Notes: generated from the letters alone by a model not told the origin. A DNA stretch of 64,000 nucleotides from Pontibacter coccineus (GCF_030546575.1 NZ_JAUOTN010000006.1:217984-281983), one strand, 5' to 3'. Positions 34,025 to 43,391 are shown, counted from the first letter of the stretch. Made by a program: numbers and translations.

Positions 34025-34563
34025 AAACCATTATACTCGCGACTGCCATTCGCATCCTCATCCCACTCTTCATCATCTTCTCGGTCTATACCTTGTTCCG
34101 GGGCCACAACCACCCGGGCGGGGGCTTCATCGGGGGGCTGATCGGGTCCATCGCTTTCGTTTTCCATACCATGACGCATGGCCCGCAGCACACCGTGGAC
34201 ACCTTCCTGAAGCTCAACCTCTACGGCTACCCACGGCAGCCGAACCAAAGCCGCTCGCTCTACCTGATGCGGATGATGCGCGTGAATGTGTGGAGGCGGA
34301 GAAAAATGGCCCGGCATCCGGAAATAAGGCACCGCATGATCCGCATCGAGTCTGTTTACATTATCGCCACAGGGCTTTTTCTGGCGGCCACCAGCGGAAT
34401 GCTCGGCCTGCTTTCCGGCCAACCTTACATGCACGCCTACTGGACTGACTTTTACATACCTGTGCTGGGTAAGCCGGGCACGCCGATCCTGTTTGATGTT
34501 GGCGTATACCTGCTCGTGATCGGGGTGGTGCTTAAAATAACCTTTGTGATGTCAGAAGAATAA
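34021..34563 (+). CDS. mrpB: Na+/H+ antiporter subunit B (MrpB/MnhB)
   Basis: Membrane protein of 180 residues with the family signature FRGHNHPGGGFIGGLIGSIA near residue 27. Between the second and third helices it carries an extra basic stretch (YLMRMMRVNVWRRRKMARHP, about 80-100) which makes it roughly 40 residues longer than common MrpB proteins. ATGA overlap with mrpA and four bases before mrpC. Confidence 0.9.
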   Translation: MKTIILATAIRILIPLFIIFSVYTLFRGHNHPGGGFIGGLIGSIAFVFHTMTHGPQHTVDTFLKLNLYGYPRQPNQSRSLYLMRMMRVNVWRRRKMARHPEIRHRMIRIESVYIIATGLFLAATSGMLGLLSGQPYMHAYWTDFYIPVLGKPGTPILFDVGVYLLVIGVVLKITFVMSEE

Positions 34564-34567
34564 GACC

Positions 34568-34930
34568 ATGGAATTTATACTGCCTTTTATCATCGGAATA
34601 CTTTTTTCGGCGAGCCTATACCTGATTCTGCACCGGCATTTCTTCCGGCTGATACTTGGGCTGATCCTGTCGGGGCTGGCCACTAACCTCTTTCTGTTCG
34701 TCATCGGCCGGCTGACACGCGGGGGCTCGGCCATTATCGGGCAGGACGAAAGCGTAGCCGTGGAGCCTTTTGCCGACCCGGTGCCGCAGGCGCTGCTGCT
34801 CACGGCCATCGTGATCGGCTTCGGCATCCAGTCCTTTACCATTGTGCTCATCAAACGGGTATACCAGTCGTTCGGCACCACTGACCTCGACGACATGAAC
34901 ACCACCGACCAGATCGATGAAAACCACTAA
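34568..34930 (+). CDS. mrpC: Na+/H+ antiporter subunit C (MrpC/MnhC)
   Basis: NuoK-like subunit, 120 residues, three membrane helices. The family block DPVPQALLLTAIVIGFGIQS is at about residues 69-88, with an acidic C-terminal tail (TTDLDDMNTTDQIDENH). Nine bases before mrpD. Confidence 0.93.
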   Translation: MEFILPFIIGILFSASLYLILHRHFFRLILGLILSGLATNLFLFVIGRLTRGGSAIIGQDESVAVEPFADPVPQALLLTAIVIGFGIQSFTIVLIKRVYQSFGTTDLDDMNTTDQIDENH

Positions 34931-34939
34931 GCACCCTGT

Positions 34940-36448
34940 ATGAACCACCTGCTGATCATGTTGCCTATACTCATTCCGCTGTATGGGGCTATCCTGAGCC
35001 TCTTTTTCTGGCGGTCTGTGCGCGTGCAACAGTTTATCGGCATCCTGGCACAGGTCTGTCTGCTGGTCGCTACTTTTCTGCTGCTCTTCGACATCAATGA
35101 AAACGGCATCCGGACCACTCAGATCGGTAGCTGGCCCGCACCCTTCGGCATTACGCTCGTGGCGGATTTATTCAGTGCAATGATGGTGATCACCAGCTCC
35201 ATCACCGGCACGGCCATTTACCTGTTCTCCATCAAGGGGCTCGACAAGGCACGGCAATCGTTTGGCTACTACCCGGTGCTCCTCATCCTGCAGCTGGGCG
35301 TGTCGGGTGCCTGCCTGACGGGCGACCTGTTCAACCTCTTTGTCTGGTTCGAAGTGCTGCTGATCTGCTGCTTTGTACTCATTGCGCTGGGCGGCACCAA
35401 ACCGCAGTTAGAGGGGGCGATCAAGTACGTGACCATCAACTTTCTGGCTACCAATTTTCTGCTGACAGGTATAGGAGTGGTATACGGCACGCTGGGTTCG
35501 CTCAACCTGGCTGAACTGGCGGTGCTGGTGCGCATGCCGGTCGCGCACCCGGCCCTCATTACCATGGCGGGCATGTTTTTCCTGATCGCATTCGGCATCA
35601 AGGCTGCCATTTTCCCGCTGTTCTTCTGGCTCCCGGCCTCCTACCACACACCGCCTATTGCCATTTCGGCTTTTATAGCAGGCATCATCACCAAGGTGGG
35701 TATGTATGCGCTTATTCGTCTTTTCACGCTGATCTTTGTCACCGACCAGGACCTGACCATACCACTCTTCACGGTGCTGGCGGGCTTTACCATGGTGATC
35801 GGGGTGCTGGGGGCCGCTTCGCAAAACGATTTTCGCAAGATCCTGTCCTTTCACATCGTGAGCCAGATCGGGTATATGCTGATGGGGCTGGCGCTGTTCA
35901 CGCCACTGGCCATTGCGGGGAGCATCTACTTCATCATCCACAACATCCTGGTCAAGACCAATCTCTTTCTGATCAGTGGTGTGGTGGCGCGCCGGCACGG
36001 TACCTTCGCACTTAAAAAACTTGGCGGCATATACCTGCAGCAGCCCCTCCTGTCGGTGTTGTTTTTCATTTCGGCCTTCTCGCTGGCGGGTATACCACCC
36101 CTCTCCGGGTTCTGGGGCAAATTCATGCTGGCCAGGGCCGGTTTCGAAATCGACAGTTTTGCCATCGTACTGGTTTCGCTGGCCGTCAGCCTAATGACCC
36201 TTTTCTCGATGACCAAGATCTGGAACGAAGTGTTCTGGAAAAAAAAACCCGACGTGGACCCGTTGTCGGAAGTGATGACGCAGCAGCAGCAGCGCGACCT
36301 CCGGCTGCTCCACCTGCCGGTCGTTTTGATGACGGGGTTCATTCTCTTTGTCGGGCTTTATGCTGAGCCGGTGGTGGCAATGGCACAATTGGCGGCCGAG
36401 CAACTTCTGAACAGCGAATTATACATTAACGCCGTATTGAAAAGGTAG
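34940..36448 (+). CDS. mrpD: Na+/H+ antiporter subunit D (MrpD/MnhD)
   Basis: NuoM/NuoN-like proton-translocating subunit, 502 residues. Conserved ion-path residues: Glu in FNLFVWFEVLLICCFVLIAL (about 137) and Lys in AFGIKAAIFPLFFWLPASYH (about 219). KILSFHIVSQIGYMLMGLAL is the conserved TM region with Lys near 300. One base separates its stop from mrpE. Confidence 0.94.
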   Translation: MNHLLIMLPILIPLYGAILSLFFWRSVRVQQFIGILAQVCLLVATFLLLFDINENGIRTTQIGSWPAPFGITLVADLFSAMMVITSSITGTAIYLFSIKGLDKARQSFGYYPVLLILQLGVSGACLTGDLFNLFVWFEVLLICCFVLIALGGTKPQLEGAIKYVTINFLATNFLLTGIGVVYGTLGSLNLAELAVLVRMPVAHPALITMAGMFFLIAFGIKAAIFPLFFWLPASYHTPPIAISAFIAGIITKVGMYALIRLFTLIFVTDQDLTIPLFTVLAGFTMVIGVLGAASQNDFRKILSFHIVSQIGYMLMGLALFTPLAIAGSIYFIIHNILVKTNLFLISGVVARRHGTFALKKLGGIYLQQPLLSVLFFISAFSLAGIPPLSGFWGKFMLARAGFEIDSFAIVLVSLAVSLMTLFSMTKIWNEVFWKKKPDVDPLSEVMTQQQQRDLRLLHLPVVLMTGFILFVGLYAEPVVAMAQLAAEQLLNSELYINAVLKR

Positions 36449-36449
36449 C

Positions 36450-36947
36450 ATGAAAACATTTATCGTCCATTTCCTGATCGCTTTCGTCGGCAGTTACCTG
36501 TATTTCAAATACGGTGATCCCTTCGTGCCTTACAATGCGATCTGGGCGGTGCTGGTGGCATCCTTTATCATGTTTCTGCTCTGGCTGACCTCACCTACTT
36601 ACCACCGCTCCTACTTTCATAAACTGCCGAGGGCGATCAGTCTGTTTGTTTTTTTCCTGAAAGAGCTGGTTGTGGCCAACTTTCGGGTTGCCTACGACAT
36701 CCTGACACCCAATTACCATATGAATCCTGCCGTGCTGGCTGTGCCGCTGACTGTTACGACCGACCTGGAAATTACGCTGCTGGCTACCATGATCACCCTG
36801 ACGCCGGGCTCGCTTATGATCGATGTAAGCGCCGACCGCCGGTTTATCTACATGCACACCCTTTATGTAAAGGACAACGATGTGGAATCAGCAAAACAGG
36901 AAGTTAAAGACGGATTTGAAACAAGAATATTGAAACTGACCCGATGA
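36450..36947 (+). CDS. mrpE: Na+/H+ antiporter subunit E (MrpE/MnhE)
   Basis: 165-residue subunit. Two N-terminal hydrophobic helices are followed by a cytosolic domain with the family block LLATMITLTPGSLMIDVSAD (about residues 110-129) and YMHTLYVKD. Its stop overlaps mrpF by four bases. Confidence 0.92.
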   Translation: MKTFIVHFLIAFVGSYLYFKYGDPFVPYNAIWAVLVASFIMFLLWLTSPTYHRSYFHKLPRAISLFVFFLKELVVANFRVAYDILTPNYHMNPAVLAVPLTVTTDLEITLLATMITLTPGSLMIDVSADRRFIYMHTLYVKDNDVESAKQEVKDGFETRILKLTR

Positions 36948-37213
36948 GCCTATTTTCCTTCACTCTCATATTTGCCATGGCCGCCCTCAGCATTTGCCTC
37001 GTCCTGATCGGTATACGATTTGCGTTGGGCCCTTCATTGCCTGACCGCATTACGTGCTTTGATTTGTTCGTGGCCAACATCATTGGTATTGTGGCCATCT
37101 ACACGGAGCTTACAGGCAACAAGGACTTTATAGACGTGGCCATTATTCTGTCCCTGTTCGGTTTCCTTGGCTCCATCTCCTTCGCTTATTACCTCCTGAA
37201 ATCATCCCGTTAG
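36944..37213 (+). CDS. mrpF: Na+/H+ antiporter subunit F (MrpF/MnhF)
   Basis: 89-residue, three-helix subunit. RFALGPSLPDRITCFDLF (about residues 25-42) is the family signature, and NKDFIDVAIILSLFGFLGSI carries the conserved Asp in the last helix region. Three bases precede mrpG. Confidence 0.93.
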   Translation: MSLFSFTLIFAMAALSICLVLIGIRFALGPSLPDRITCFDLFVANIIGIVAIYTELTGNKDFIDVAIILSLFGFLGSISFAYYLLKSSR

Positions 37214-37216
37214 CCT

Positions 37217-37618
37217 ATGTTCGAAAACATTAATTTTCTGCTCATCCGCGAAATCATCAGTTCGATCCTCATTATCATAGGGGTCATCTTCATGCTGATC
37301 GCCGCCATCGGCCTTTTGCGCTTCCCTGACTTCTACATCCGCATGTCAGCCATCACCAAAGGGTCGACGCTGGGGCTTGGTCTAATTCTGACAGGTATGG
37401 GAACGTACTTTAACGAGGCCGACATGCTTTTGAAAGTGCTATTGATCATCGGCTTCACGTTCCTGACCACGCCAGTGGCGGCACACGTGATCGGGCGAAC
37501 CGCTGTGCGCAACAAGATCCCGTTTTGGGGTCCCACTGACCTTGAGGAGTTTAAAGACTACCTGCGCAAAGAGCATAGCACCCACCGCGACCATGAGCGG
37601 GACAACAAGCATTTGTAG
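37217..37618 (+). CDS. mrpG: Na+/H+ antiporter subunit G (MrpG/MnhG)
   Basis: 133-residue last subunit of the Mrp complex. The signature AAIGLLRFPDFYIRMSAITK (about residues 29-48) and FTFLTTPVAAHVIGRTAVRN are present, with three membrane helices and a hydrophilic His/Asp-rich tail. The operon ends here, 14 bases before the stop of the convergent phosphoesterase gene; I see no hairpin between them, only an AGGTATA word. Confidence 0.92.
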   Translation: MFENINFLLIREIISSILIIIGVIFMLIAAIGLLRFPDFYIRMSAITKGSTLGLGLILTGMGTYFNEADMLLKVLLIIGFTFLTTPVAAHVIGRTAVRNKIPFWGPTDLEEFKDYLRKEHSTHRDHERDNKHL

Positions 37619-37632
37619 CAGGTATAGCGGGA

Positions 37633-38439
37633 TCAGTGCGTGGGATGATGTAGAAAAGGCCGTATGGAGTCGGCGTAGGTGTCGAAGGCCTCGACTGTGG
37701 TTAAAATGTGATCGGGATAGGTGAGTGCGGTGAGTTTACCCCCAAAAACGCAGCCCGTGTCAATGTTGATGGTGTTGTTCTTCCAGCGCGGCTCCCGAAC
37801 AGGTGTGTGCCCGTAAACCACTACCGCCACACCGGAGTATTCCGCGGCCCAGTCGAGGCGAACAGGCAGGCCATGGGCATCCACCTCCCCGGTGGTAGGC
37901 CCATACAGGCAAAGATCGCGCACCGATTTGCTGTGCCGTCCGTGCAGGCGCTCCTCCAGGCCGGCGTGCGCTACCACCAGGCGACCTTCATCCAGTATGA
38001 TGTGGTGTGGCAGGTGTCCCAGAAATTCCCGCACCCTGAGTATAAAGGCTTGATCGTAATTTTCGAGCTGGGCCATGGTCAGCTCCAGCCCGTGGCGTAC
38101 CTGCACGTTGCGCCCCATCAGCTTGCGGTATAGCTTGTCGTCGTGGTTGCCACTGACGCAGAGGGCCACATCCTGCTCTACCATGTCCATGACCAGGCGC
38201 AGCACCTCGGGTGAGTTCGGACCGCGGTCCACCAGATCGCCTACAAATACGGCAATGCAACCTGCTGGTGGCGTCACGCGGTACCTGCCAGCTTCCTGGT
38301 CGTCTTGTACCTCATAACCCAGCTTTTGAAGCAGTGCCAGTAATTCATCAAAACAGCCGTGCACATCTCCAATGACATGGAAATGGCCGTGCAGGTCTTT
38401 CAGTATCAGGTTTCCACTTCTGTCTGGCTCGTGGTGCAT
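37633..38439 (-). CDS. Calcineurin-like metallophosphoesterase, PrpE/ApaH-like
   Basis: A 268-residue PPP-superfamily phosphatase. The di-metal motifs are present in order: GDVHGCFDEL (about 24), GDLVDRGPNS (about 67), GNHDDKLYRKLMG (about 97), AHAGLEERL (about 153) and VYGHTPV (about 209). The C-terminal NTINIDTGCVFGGKLTALTY is typical of bacterial PrpE/PNKP-phosphatase-like enzymes that act on phosphoproteins or dinucleoside tetraphosphates; which one cannot be told. Single gene. Confidence 0.87.
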   Translation of the reverse strand: MHHEPDRSGNLILKDLHGHFHVIGDVHGCFDELLALLQKLGYEVQDDQEAGRYRVTPPAGCIAVFVGDLVDRGPNSPEVLRLVMDMVEQDVALCVSGNHDDKLYRKLMGRNVQVRHGLELTMAQLENYDQAFILRVREFLGHLPHHIILDEGRLVVAHAGLEERLHGRHSKSVRDLCLYGPTTGEVDAHGLPVRLDWAAEYSGVAVVVYGHTPVREPRWKNNTINIDTGCVFGGKLTALTYPDHILTTVEAFDTYADSIRPFLHHPTH

Positions 38440-38610
38440 ATTCTTTTATTGTATCGATTCTGGTCCGGTCTTAACCAATATAATAACTAACAAATGGCCC
38501 TACGGGTTAGATTTCCAGTGTTATTTTTTTTTAAGTCTCCAATAATTATACTTTTTCAGACAGTGTTTTCTGGTTCTAAGCTTTAAGGTGGCCCCTGCTG
38601 CTTATTCTCA

Positions 38611-40314
38611 TTACCTATTGGGGTCCTGGAGGTTGGCACCGACGCCCTCTATACCTGCAGCCGTTTGAAATCCGCTCACGAGGCAGTCTTTCCAGTAATT
38701 AAAGACCGAGCGTCTTTTGGCGCGCACCACCTCAATAGCACCAGCCCGTAGCGCTTCTCCCTCTTTGGGGTTGTGGGATACTATCACAAATTTGTTGGCC
38801 ACTTTCGAGAGTATTTTCTTGCCAGTTGACTGACGTTCGCCTTCATCTTTGGTTAGCAAATCCACTTTGAAATTTTGATAGCGCACATTCAGGTTGCCGC
38901 GGGCCTTGTTGCGGTAGAGTTCTATCTTGAAATCACTTTTCTGCAGACTGCCTTCTTTCACACTAATAAAAGCGGTCGGCTCCAGGATGTCGTTTAAGAT
39001 GGCCGGATCAGCGGGGCCGGCTGTACCCTCTATGGTATGGTAGCCATCGGGGTCCAGCAGGTTCAGCCTGATGGTGACAGCCAGCGGCGCTTTTCCGTAT
39101 AGCGCTGCTCTGGCATCAATAACAGCGGGATTCTTAGCGGACATGCGGTTTTTGTCGTTGGTCACATTGCTGATCGTGGCATCAATATTCTCGAAGGTGA
39201 TCGTGCCCTTTTCTTTGGATTTCTCAGCATGCTCTTCATAATGGATGTGCATACCTTGCACCTCTACTTTTTGAATGGTCAGACCGGTTTTTAACTCCTG
39301 GATGAAATCATGCGGGAGCGGTTTGTTTCCTTTCGCATTGAAATTTTTCCGATCCATGTAGGCGCTTAAGGAAGGGTTCTTGATCACCACGTTGCCGGCA
39401 ACCAGGTTATTGTATTGCGAATGCACCCTATAGTCGACCCCGTTGAGGTTAATTTCAGGAACTTCCAGTTGCATCGTCGAAACAGCTTTGCCTTTCAACC
39501 GTGCCAGCGCTGCGTTATCCAGCAGTGGAAACAGTTTCAGGTTGCCGATGTTGAGCGTACCGTCTGCCGTGTTGGCTTTAAGGGCAGTCGCCTGAAGTTT
39601 GTAAGTTCCGTCCGGAAACCTGAACTCGGCTTTACCCGATTCTAAGGCAATGCGGCTGGCGTAATAGGCGCGTTCCTTGTCCAGGAAAGAGGTGCTGTCC
39701 AGTTGAAAGTCTTTCACCGTGATTGTGAAATCCTCCAGAGCGATCCGGTCTGCTTTAGCATCCTGGCCTTCCCTGATGCGAAGTATAGCGTCCTCTATCT
39801 CCATGCTCCCGATCCGCAGGCCTTTCATTATCCCGTCCACCGATTTGTGCAGCGGCTCGTGGCTCTCTGTTGTGTCCTGCCGCATTTCGGTGACCAGCAG
39901 GTTGGGCTGACTAATCTGCAGTCTGCTCAGATCTAGTGGTTTGCCACGCAAAACACCAATGAAATTTATACCCGCCAGTACCAGTTTGTTAGTTTTTAGA
40001 TCGATCAGGGTGCGGGGCGCTTTCACGGCTGCCGTGTCTTGCTGAGTTGTCTCGTGGTGCTGTTTCCATACCTGAAAGTCAGGCAGCAGCTGGATGGAGT
40101 CTGCTGTAATGCGCCCGCTTAGTAGTGAAGCCTCAAGGCCGTGCAGTTTTAAGGTATAGAGCCCGTTTGATTCGGTTTTTACACGCGACTCAAGTTCCCG
40201 CTTTAGCCAGGGGTTAAAATACAGGGAGGTGAGAATGCCAATGAGGATGAAGAGAAGTGCAAGAATGAGGAGTAGCCATACCCACCATTTCTGGAAGAGC
40301 GTTTTTATTTCCAC
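38611..40314 (-). CDS. AsmA/DUF748-like inner-membrane-anchored protein
   Basis: A 567-residue protein with one N-terminal membrane helix (WVWLLLILALLFILIGILTS, about 11-30) and a long beta-rich periplasmic part with repeated strand patterns (GRITADSIQLLPDF, TLNIGNLKLFPLLD, KVEVQGMHIHYEEH). This is the style of AsmA/DUF748 proteins of the bridge-like lipid-transfer group; similarity is by pattern, not a clear motif. The 171-base gap 38440-38610 and the 309-base gap 40315-40623 hold no gene; the latter includes the tetR operator. Confidence 0.6.
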   Translation of the reverse strand: MEIKTLFQKWWVWLLLILALLFILIGILTSLYFNPWLKRELESRVKTESNGLYTLKLHGLEASLLSGRITADSIQLLPDFQVWKQHHETTQQDTAAVKAPRTLIDLKTNKLVLAGINFIGVLRGKPLDLSRLQISQPNLLVTEMRQDTTESHEPLHKSVDGIMKGLRIGSMEIEDAILRIREGQDAKADRIALEDFTITVKDFQLDSTSFLDKERAYYASRIALESGKAEFRFPDGTYKLQATALKANTADGTLNIGNLKLFPLLDNAALARLKGKAVSTMQLEVPEINLNGVDYRVHSQYNNLVAGNVVIKNPSLSAYMDRKNFNAKGNKPLPHDFIQELKTGLTIQKVEVQGMHIHYEEHAEKSKEKGTITFENIDATISNVTNDKNRMSAKNPAVIDARAALYGKAPLAVTIRLNLLDPDGYHTIEGTAGPADPAILNDILEPTAFISVKEGSLQKSDFKIELYRNKARGNLNVRYQNFKVDLLTKDEGERQSTGKKILSKVANKFVIVSHNPKEGEALRAGAIEVVRAKRRSVFNYWKDCLVSGFQTAAGIEGVGANLQDPNR

Positions 40315-40574
40315 GTTTCGGGTTAGTTTCAGATGAATACGAACACAAGCCTGATGTGTTTATAACACGGCACCCTGACACTTGCTATATTTTCCATTAA
40401 CCTTCACAGCCCAAATTTTATGGCAATTCCAGAGCGCTCTGCATAATAATCGCTCATCAGGTATACGCTGGCAAAAGGAGCAGCCGTTATAAGGATTGAA
40501 CAGTCATAAGACTCGTCCCCAAGCCTGAAGCCGCGTCAGCTAGAGCAAAAACAGCTAAAATCTCAACTTTAATT

Positions 40575-40594
40575 ATGAACGAACGTTCAATCAT
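40575..40594. promoter_or_regulatory. Dyad upstream of tetR, candidate autoregulatory operator
   Basis: ATGA-ACG-AACGTT-CAA-TCAT: a two-fold symmetric site centred on AACGTT, 30 bases before the tetR ATG. It overlaps a TATATTTA stretch that could be the -7 element. TetR proteins commonly bind such a site in their own promoter (inference). Confidence 0.5.
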
Positions 40595-40623
40595 AGTATA
40601 TTTAAGCTTACGCTCCCTATACT

Positions 40624-41178
40624 ATGCCCCGGTTTCAGGAAAAAAGAGAACTCAGCATCAATAAGTTGGTTGAAGTCGCCTTAAGACTTTTTGCATCGAA
40701 GGGCTACGAAGCCACCTCGATCCGGAACATTGCCGGTGAGGCAGGTATGTCGCTCGGGCTCCTTTATAATTATTTCAAAAGCAAAGACGAGTTGCTGGAA
40801 GAGATTTTCCGGCGCAGCGTGGAAGACATACATGCCTCCTTTGTGCAATCCCCCGAACAAGGTGGCTCCGGAATAGAACAGCACATCCGGCAAACGGTAA
40901 AGCTGCTGAAAGAGAAACAGGATTTCTGGAAATTGCTGCATGGCATCAGGATACAGTCCGAAGTAGTGAGGCAACTGATGACCGAAATGCAGGAACAGAC
41001 AGCCTACATAGAAGACCGTATCCGACAAAACCTGATTGAGGCGGGCATCCCCTTCCCTGACCTCGAAGCCAAACTCCTGTTCGCCTCCATCGACGGTATG
41101 TCAAGCCATTTTCTGCTCTACGACCATTATCCCATCGATGACGTGGCTTCGCTCCTGATCATGAAGTATAAGAAGTGA
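40624..41178 (+). CDS. TetR/AcrR family transcriptional regulator
   Basis: A 184-residue repressor. The N-terminal helix-turn-helix covers about residues 10-56, with the signature GYEATSIRNIAGEAGMSLGL then LYNYFKSKDELLEEIF. The rest is an all-helical ligand domain without recognisable ligand. The gene downstream, a dehalogenase-like hydrolase, begins 25 bases later and is likely co-transcribed and co-regulated, which suggests the inducer is its substrate or product (inference). Confidence 0.9.
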   Translation: MPRFQEKRELSINKLVEVALRLFASKGYEATSIRNIAGEAGMSLGLLYNYFKSKDELLEEIFRRSVEDIHASFVQSPEQGGSGIEQHIRQTVKLLKEKQDFWKLLHGIRIQSEVVRQLMTEMQEQTAYIEDRIRQNLIEAGIPFPDLEAKLLFASIDGMSSHFLLYDHYPIDDVASLLIMKYKK

Positions 41179-41203
41179 TTGTTGATTGTTATATCAAAAT
41201 TCT

Positions 41204-42061
41204 ATGAACTCACCTAAATGGCTTGACCGTATTCTATACCCGTTTGCGCACCACACGCTGCAGTTGCAAACCGGTCAAATGCATTTTGTAGATGAAGGCC
41301 AGGGCGAACCCATTGTGTTTGTGCACGGTACGCCCACCTGGTCTTTCGTCTGGCGGCAGCAGATCAAGGCCCTCAGCCGCACCCACCGCTGCATAGCGCC
41401 CGATCACCTGGGTTTCGGCCTGTCGGAAAAGCCGGTTGACTTTGCCTATACGCCCGAAGCGCATGCACACAACCTGGAGCAACTCATCAATCATCTGCAA
41501 TTGAAAGACATTACGCTGGTAGTACATGATTTTGGTGGGCCCATTGGTTTGAGTTATGCCCTGAAGCACCCGGAAAATGTGAAGCGGCTCGTTATTTTGA
41601 ATACCTGGATGTGGTCGCTCGAAAACGAAGCGCAGATGATGAAGGTCAGTGGTTTTCTCAATGGCAGTGTCGGGCAGTTTCTATACCTGAACCTGGGTTT
41701 TTCAGCCCGCATGCTCCTGCCGAAGGGTTATCACCAAAAACGCCACCTCAGCAAGGACGTGCACCAGCATTATCTGAAGCCGCTCAACAACAGCCGCAAC
41801 CGGATAGGCACCTGGCACTTTGCAGTTGCGCTAAAGGAAGCAGGTCCATGGTTTGACAGCCTTTGGGAACAGCGAGAAAAACTGCGCGCTATACCTAAAC
41901 TGATACTTTGGGGCGAAAAAGACAAGCTGCTCCCCTTACATCTGCTTGACAAATGGCAGCAAGCCTTCCCGGAAGCGCACGTGAAGCGTTTTGAGGCCGG
42001 GCATTTCGTGCAGGAAGAAAAAGGAGGAGAAATCGCTGATAGTATTAAACATTTTATATAA
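41204..42061 (+). CDS. Haloalkane dehalogenase-like alpha/beta hydrolase
   Basis: A 285-residue alpha/beta hydrolase. Oxyanion region VHGTPTWSFVWR (about 38-49). The nucleophile elbow VVHDFGGPIGLSYALKHP has Asp in place of Ser, as in haloalkane dehalogenases and fluoroacetate dehalogenases. The catalytic His is in FEAGHFVQEE near the C terminus, and an acid is likely in LWGEKDKLLPL. Halide-binding residues would be the Trp in PTWSF and one in the cap, consistent with a dehalogenase but not proof. ATG at 41204 preferred to the TTG at 41186. Likely same transcript as tetR. Confidence 0.83.
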   Translation: MNSPKWLDRILYPFAHHTLQLQTGQMHFVDEGQGEPIVFVHGTPTWSFVWRQQIKALSRTHRCIAPDHLGFGLSEKPVDFAYTPEAHAHNLEQLINHLQLKDITLVVHDFGGPIGLSYALKHPENVKRLVILNTWMWSLENEAQMMKVSGFLNGSVGQFLYLNLGFSARMLLPKGYHQKRHLSKDVHQHYLKPLNNSRNRIGTWHFAVALKEAGPWFDSLWEQREKLRAIPKLILWGEKDKLLPLHLLDKWQQAFPEAHVKRFEAGHFVQEEKGGEIADSIKHFI

Positions 42062-42126
42062 AGAATATGTAATATTTATTGCAGATATAGTATTCTTTTT
42101 CATACTTTTATAGTCAAATTAAAACT

Positions 42127-42726
42127 ATGAAAAAGATCATACCTTCTACATGGCTTTTAGTCATCGCTTTTCTCACATTTTCATGCGACAAGCAGGATGA
42201 AGAAAGCACCACGATCGTGCCGAAAGTGGAGGCTACCATGGAAAGGTCTTTTAATTACCTGGAATCCGAGGAGGAGGAAAAAGCCGTTTACAGCCTTAGC
42301 CTGAGGGAAATGCAACTCTTAGCGGATGAAGAAAAGCTGCAGATAGATTTTGCGCCGTCACGTCCGACAGGCAATGACGCAGTGGTTTTTAGCATCAGGC
42401 AAGCGGAGCTTTTGAACGGCTACATCGGCAATTATCCAATCCGTTCGCTTTCGAACAACAAAAAGGGGCGCGCCGACATCACCTATTACCACTACTACAA
42501 CAAGACCAGCAAAAGCGCTCTTTTTAGCAGTGGCAACCGGATGGAGGGCAATATTGAGATAAAGGCATACAATGCCACGACCGGACTGGCAAGCGGCAGT
42601 TTTGAAGTGAGGATCAGTGGCGTTTCAGATCCTACGGCTTATGAAAGCAACCCTGCGAAACCCCGCAAATGCGACATTACCTTAAAAGGTAGTTTCAACA
42701 ACCTGAAACTGGTAAACACTCACTAG
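42127..42726 (+). CDS. Hypothetical lipoprotein, 199 aa
   Basis: Lipoprotein signal MKKIIPSTWLLVIAFLTFSC with the lipidated Cys at about residue 20, then an acidic stretch (DKQDEEST) of the type that can act as a surface-export signal in Bacteroidota. The body is beta-rich, ending in FEVRISGVSDPTA and CDITLKGSFNNLKLVNTH. Family not recognised. It ends at a clear terminator, separate from hisIE on the other strand. Confidence 0.7.
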   Translation: MKKIIPSTWLLVIAFLTFSCDKQDEESTTIVPKVEATMERSFNYLESEEEEKAVYSLSLREMQLLADEEKLQIDFAPSRPTGNDAVVFSIRQAELLNGYIGNYPIRSLSNNKKGRADITYYHYYNKTSKSALFSSGNRMEGNIEIKAYNATTGLASGSFEVRISGVSDPTAYESNPAKPRKCDITLKGSFNNLKLVNTH

Positions 42727-42752
42727 GCGCTTCAGCCTATCCATAAGGTATG

Positions 42753-42787
42753 GACCAGCCGCGTTTGCGGCTGGTCTTTATTTTTTA
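42753..42787 (+). terminator. Terminator shared by the lipoprotein gene and hisIE
   Basis: GACCAGCCGC-GTTT-GCGGCTGGTC, a 10-bp stem with a 4-base loop, followed on the plus strand by TTTATTTTTT. Its T-run overlaps the hisIE stop at 42778, so it mainly serves the rightward lipoprotein gene. Confidence 0.88.
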
Positions 42788-43383
42788 TGCCGCTCCTGCA
42801 GCACAGTCACCACATCCGCCAGTTCCAGGCCTGTGGCCGCTAACAGCACCAGTAAGTGGTAAAGCAGGTCGGCGGCCTCTCCCTTCATGGTATCCAGTTT
42901 GCCGGCCACCGCATCGATTACGGTTTCAACAGCCTCTTCCCCTACTTTCTGGGCAATCTTGTTCACGCCTTTGTCGAACAGGAAATTGGTATAGGATGCT
43001 TCCGTCGGGTTTGCTTTGCGCTGCTGTATCACCTCCTCAAGCCTGGCGATAAATTGAATCGCCGCCATGCGTTTGGCTGTTGCATCTTCCCCAAAACAAC
43101 TGGTGTCGCCGGTGTGGCAGGTTGGCCCGTTTGGCTTCACCTTGATCAACAGGGAGTCATTGTCACAGTCTTCGGCAATGGTAACCACCTGCAGGGTATG
43201 GCCTGAGGTTTCGCCCTTGGTCCAGAGGCGGTTTTTGGAGCGGGAGAAAAATGTCACCAGCCCCTCTTTTTGGGTTTTGTCAAATGCCTCCCGGTTCATG
43301 TAGCCCAGCATCAGCACCTGGCTGGTATCAGCATCCTGTATTACAGCAGGTATAAGCCCACCCATTTTATCGAAATCCAACAT
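42778..43383 (-). CDS. hisIE: Bifunctional phosphoribosyl-AMP cyclohydrolase / phosphoribosyl-ATP pyrophosphatase
   Basis: Steps 2 and 3 of histidine synthesis in one 201-residue protein. The N-terminal cyclohydrolase (about 1-105) has LMLGYMNREAF, KGETSGHTLQVV and the metal-binding CHTGDTSCFGE. The C-terminal pyrophosphatase (about 110-200) has GVNKIAQKVGEEAVETVIDA and EAADLLYHLLVLL. It is the last gene of the second his operon, after a 113-base gap (43384-43496) holding AATTGTT repeats and GGGTTGGTAACAACCTGTCC but no gene. Confidence 0.95.
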   Translation of the reverse strand: MLDFDKMGGLIPAVIQDADTSQVLMLGYMNREAFDKTQKEGLVTFFSRSKNRLWTKGETSGHTLQVVTIAEDCDNDSLLIKVKPNGPTCHTGDTSCFGEDATAKRMAAIQFIARLEEVIQQRKANPTEASYTNFLFDKGVNKIAQKVGEEAVETVIDAVAGKLDTMKGEAADLLYHLLVLLAATGLELADVVTVLQERHKK

Positions 43384-43391
43384 AGGAACAG

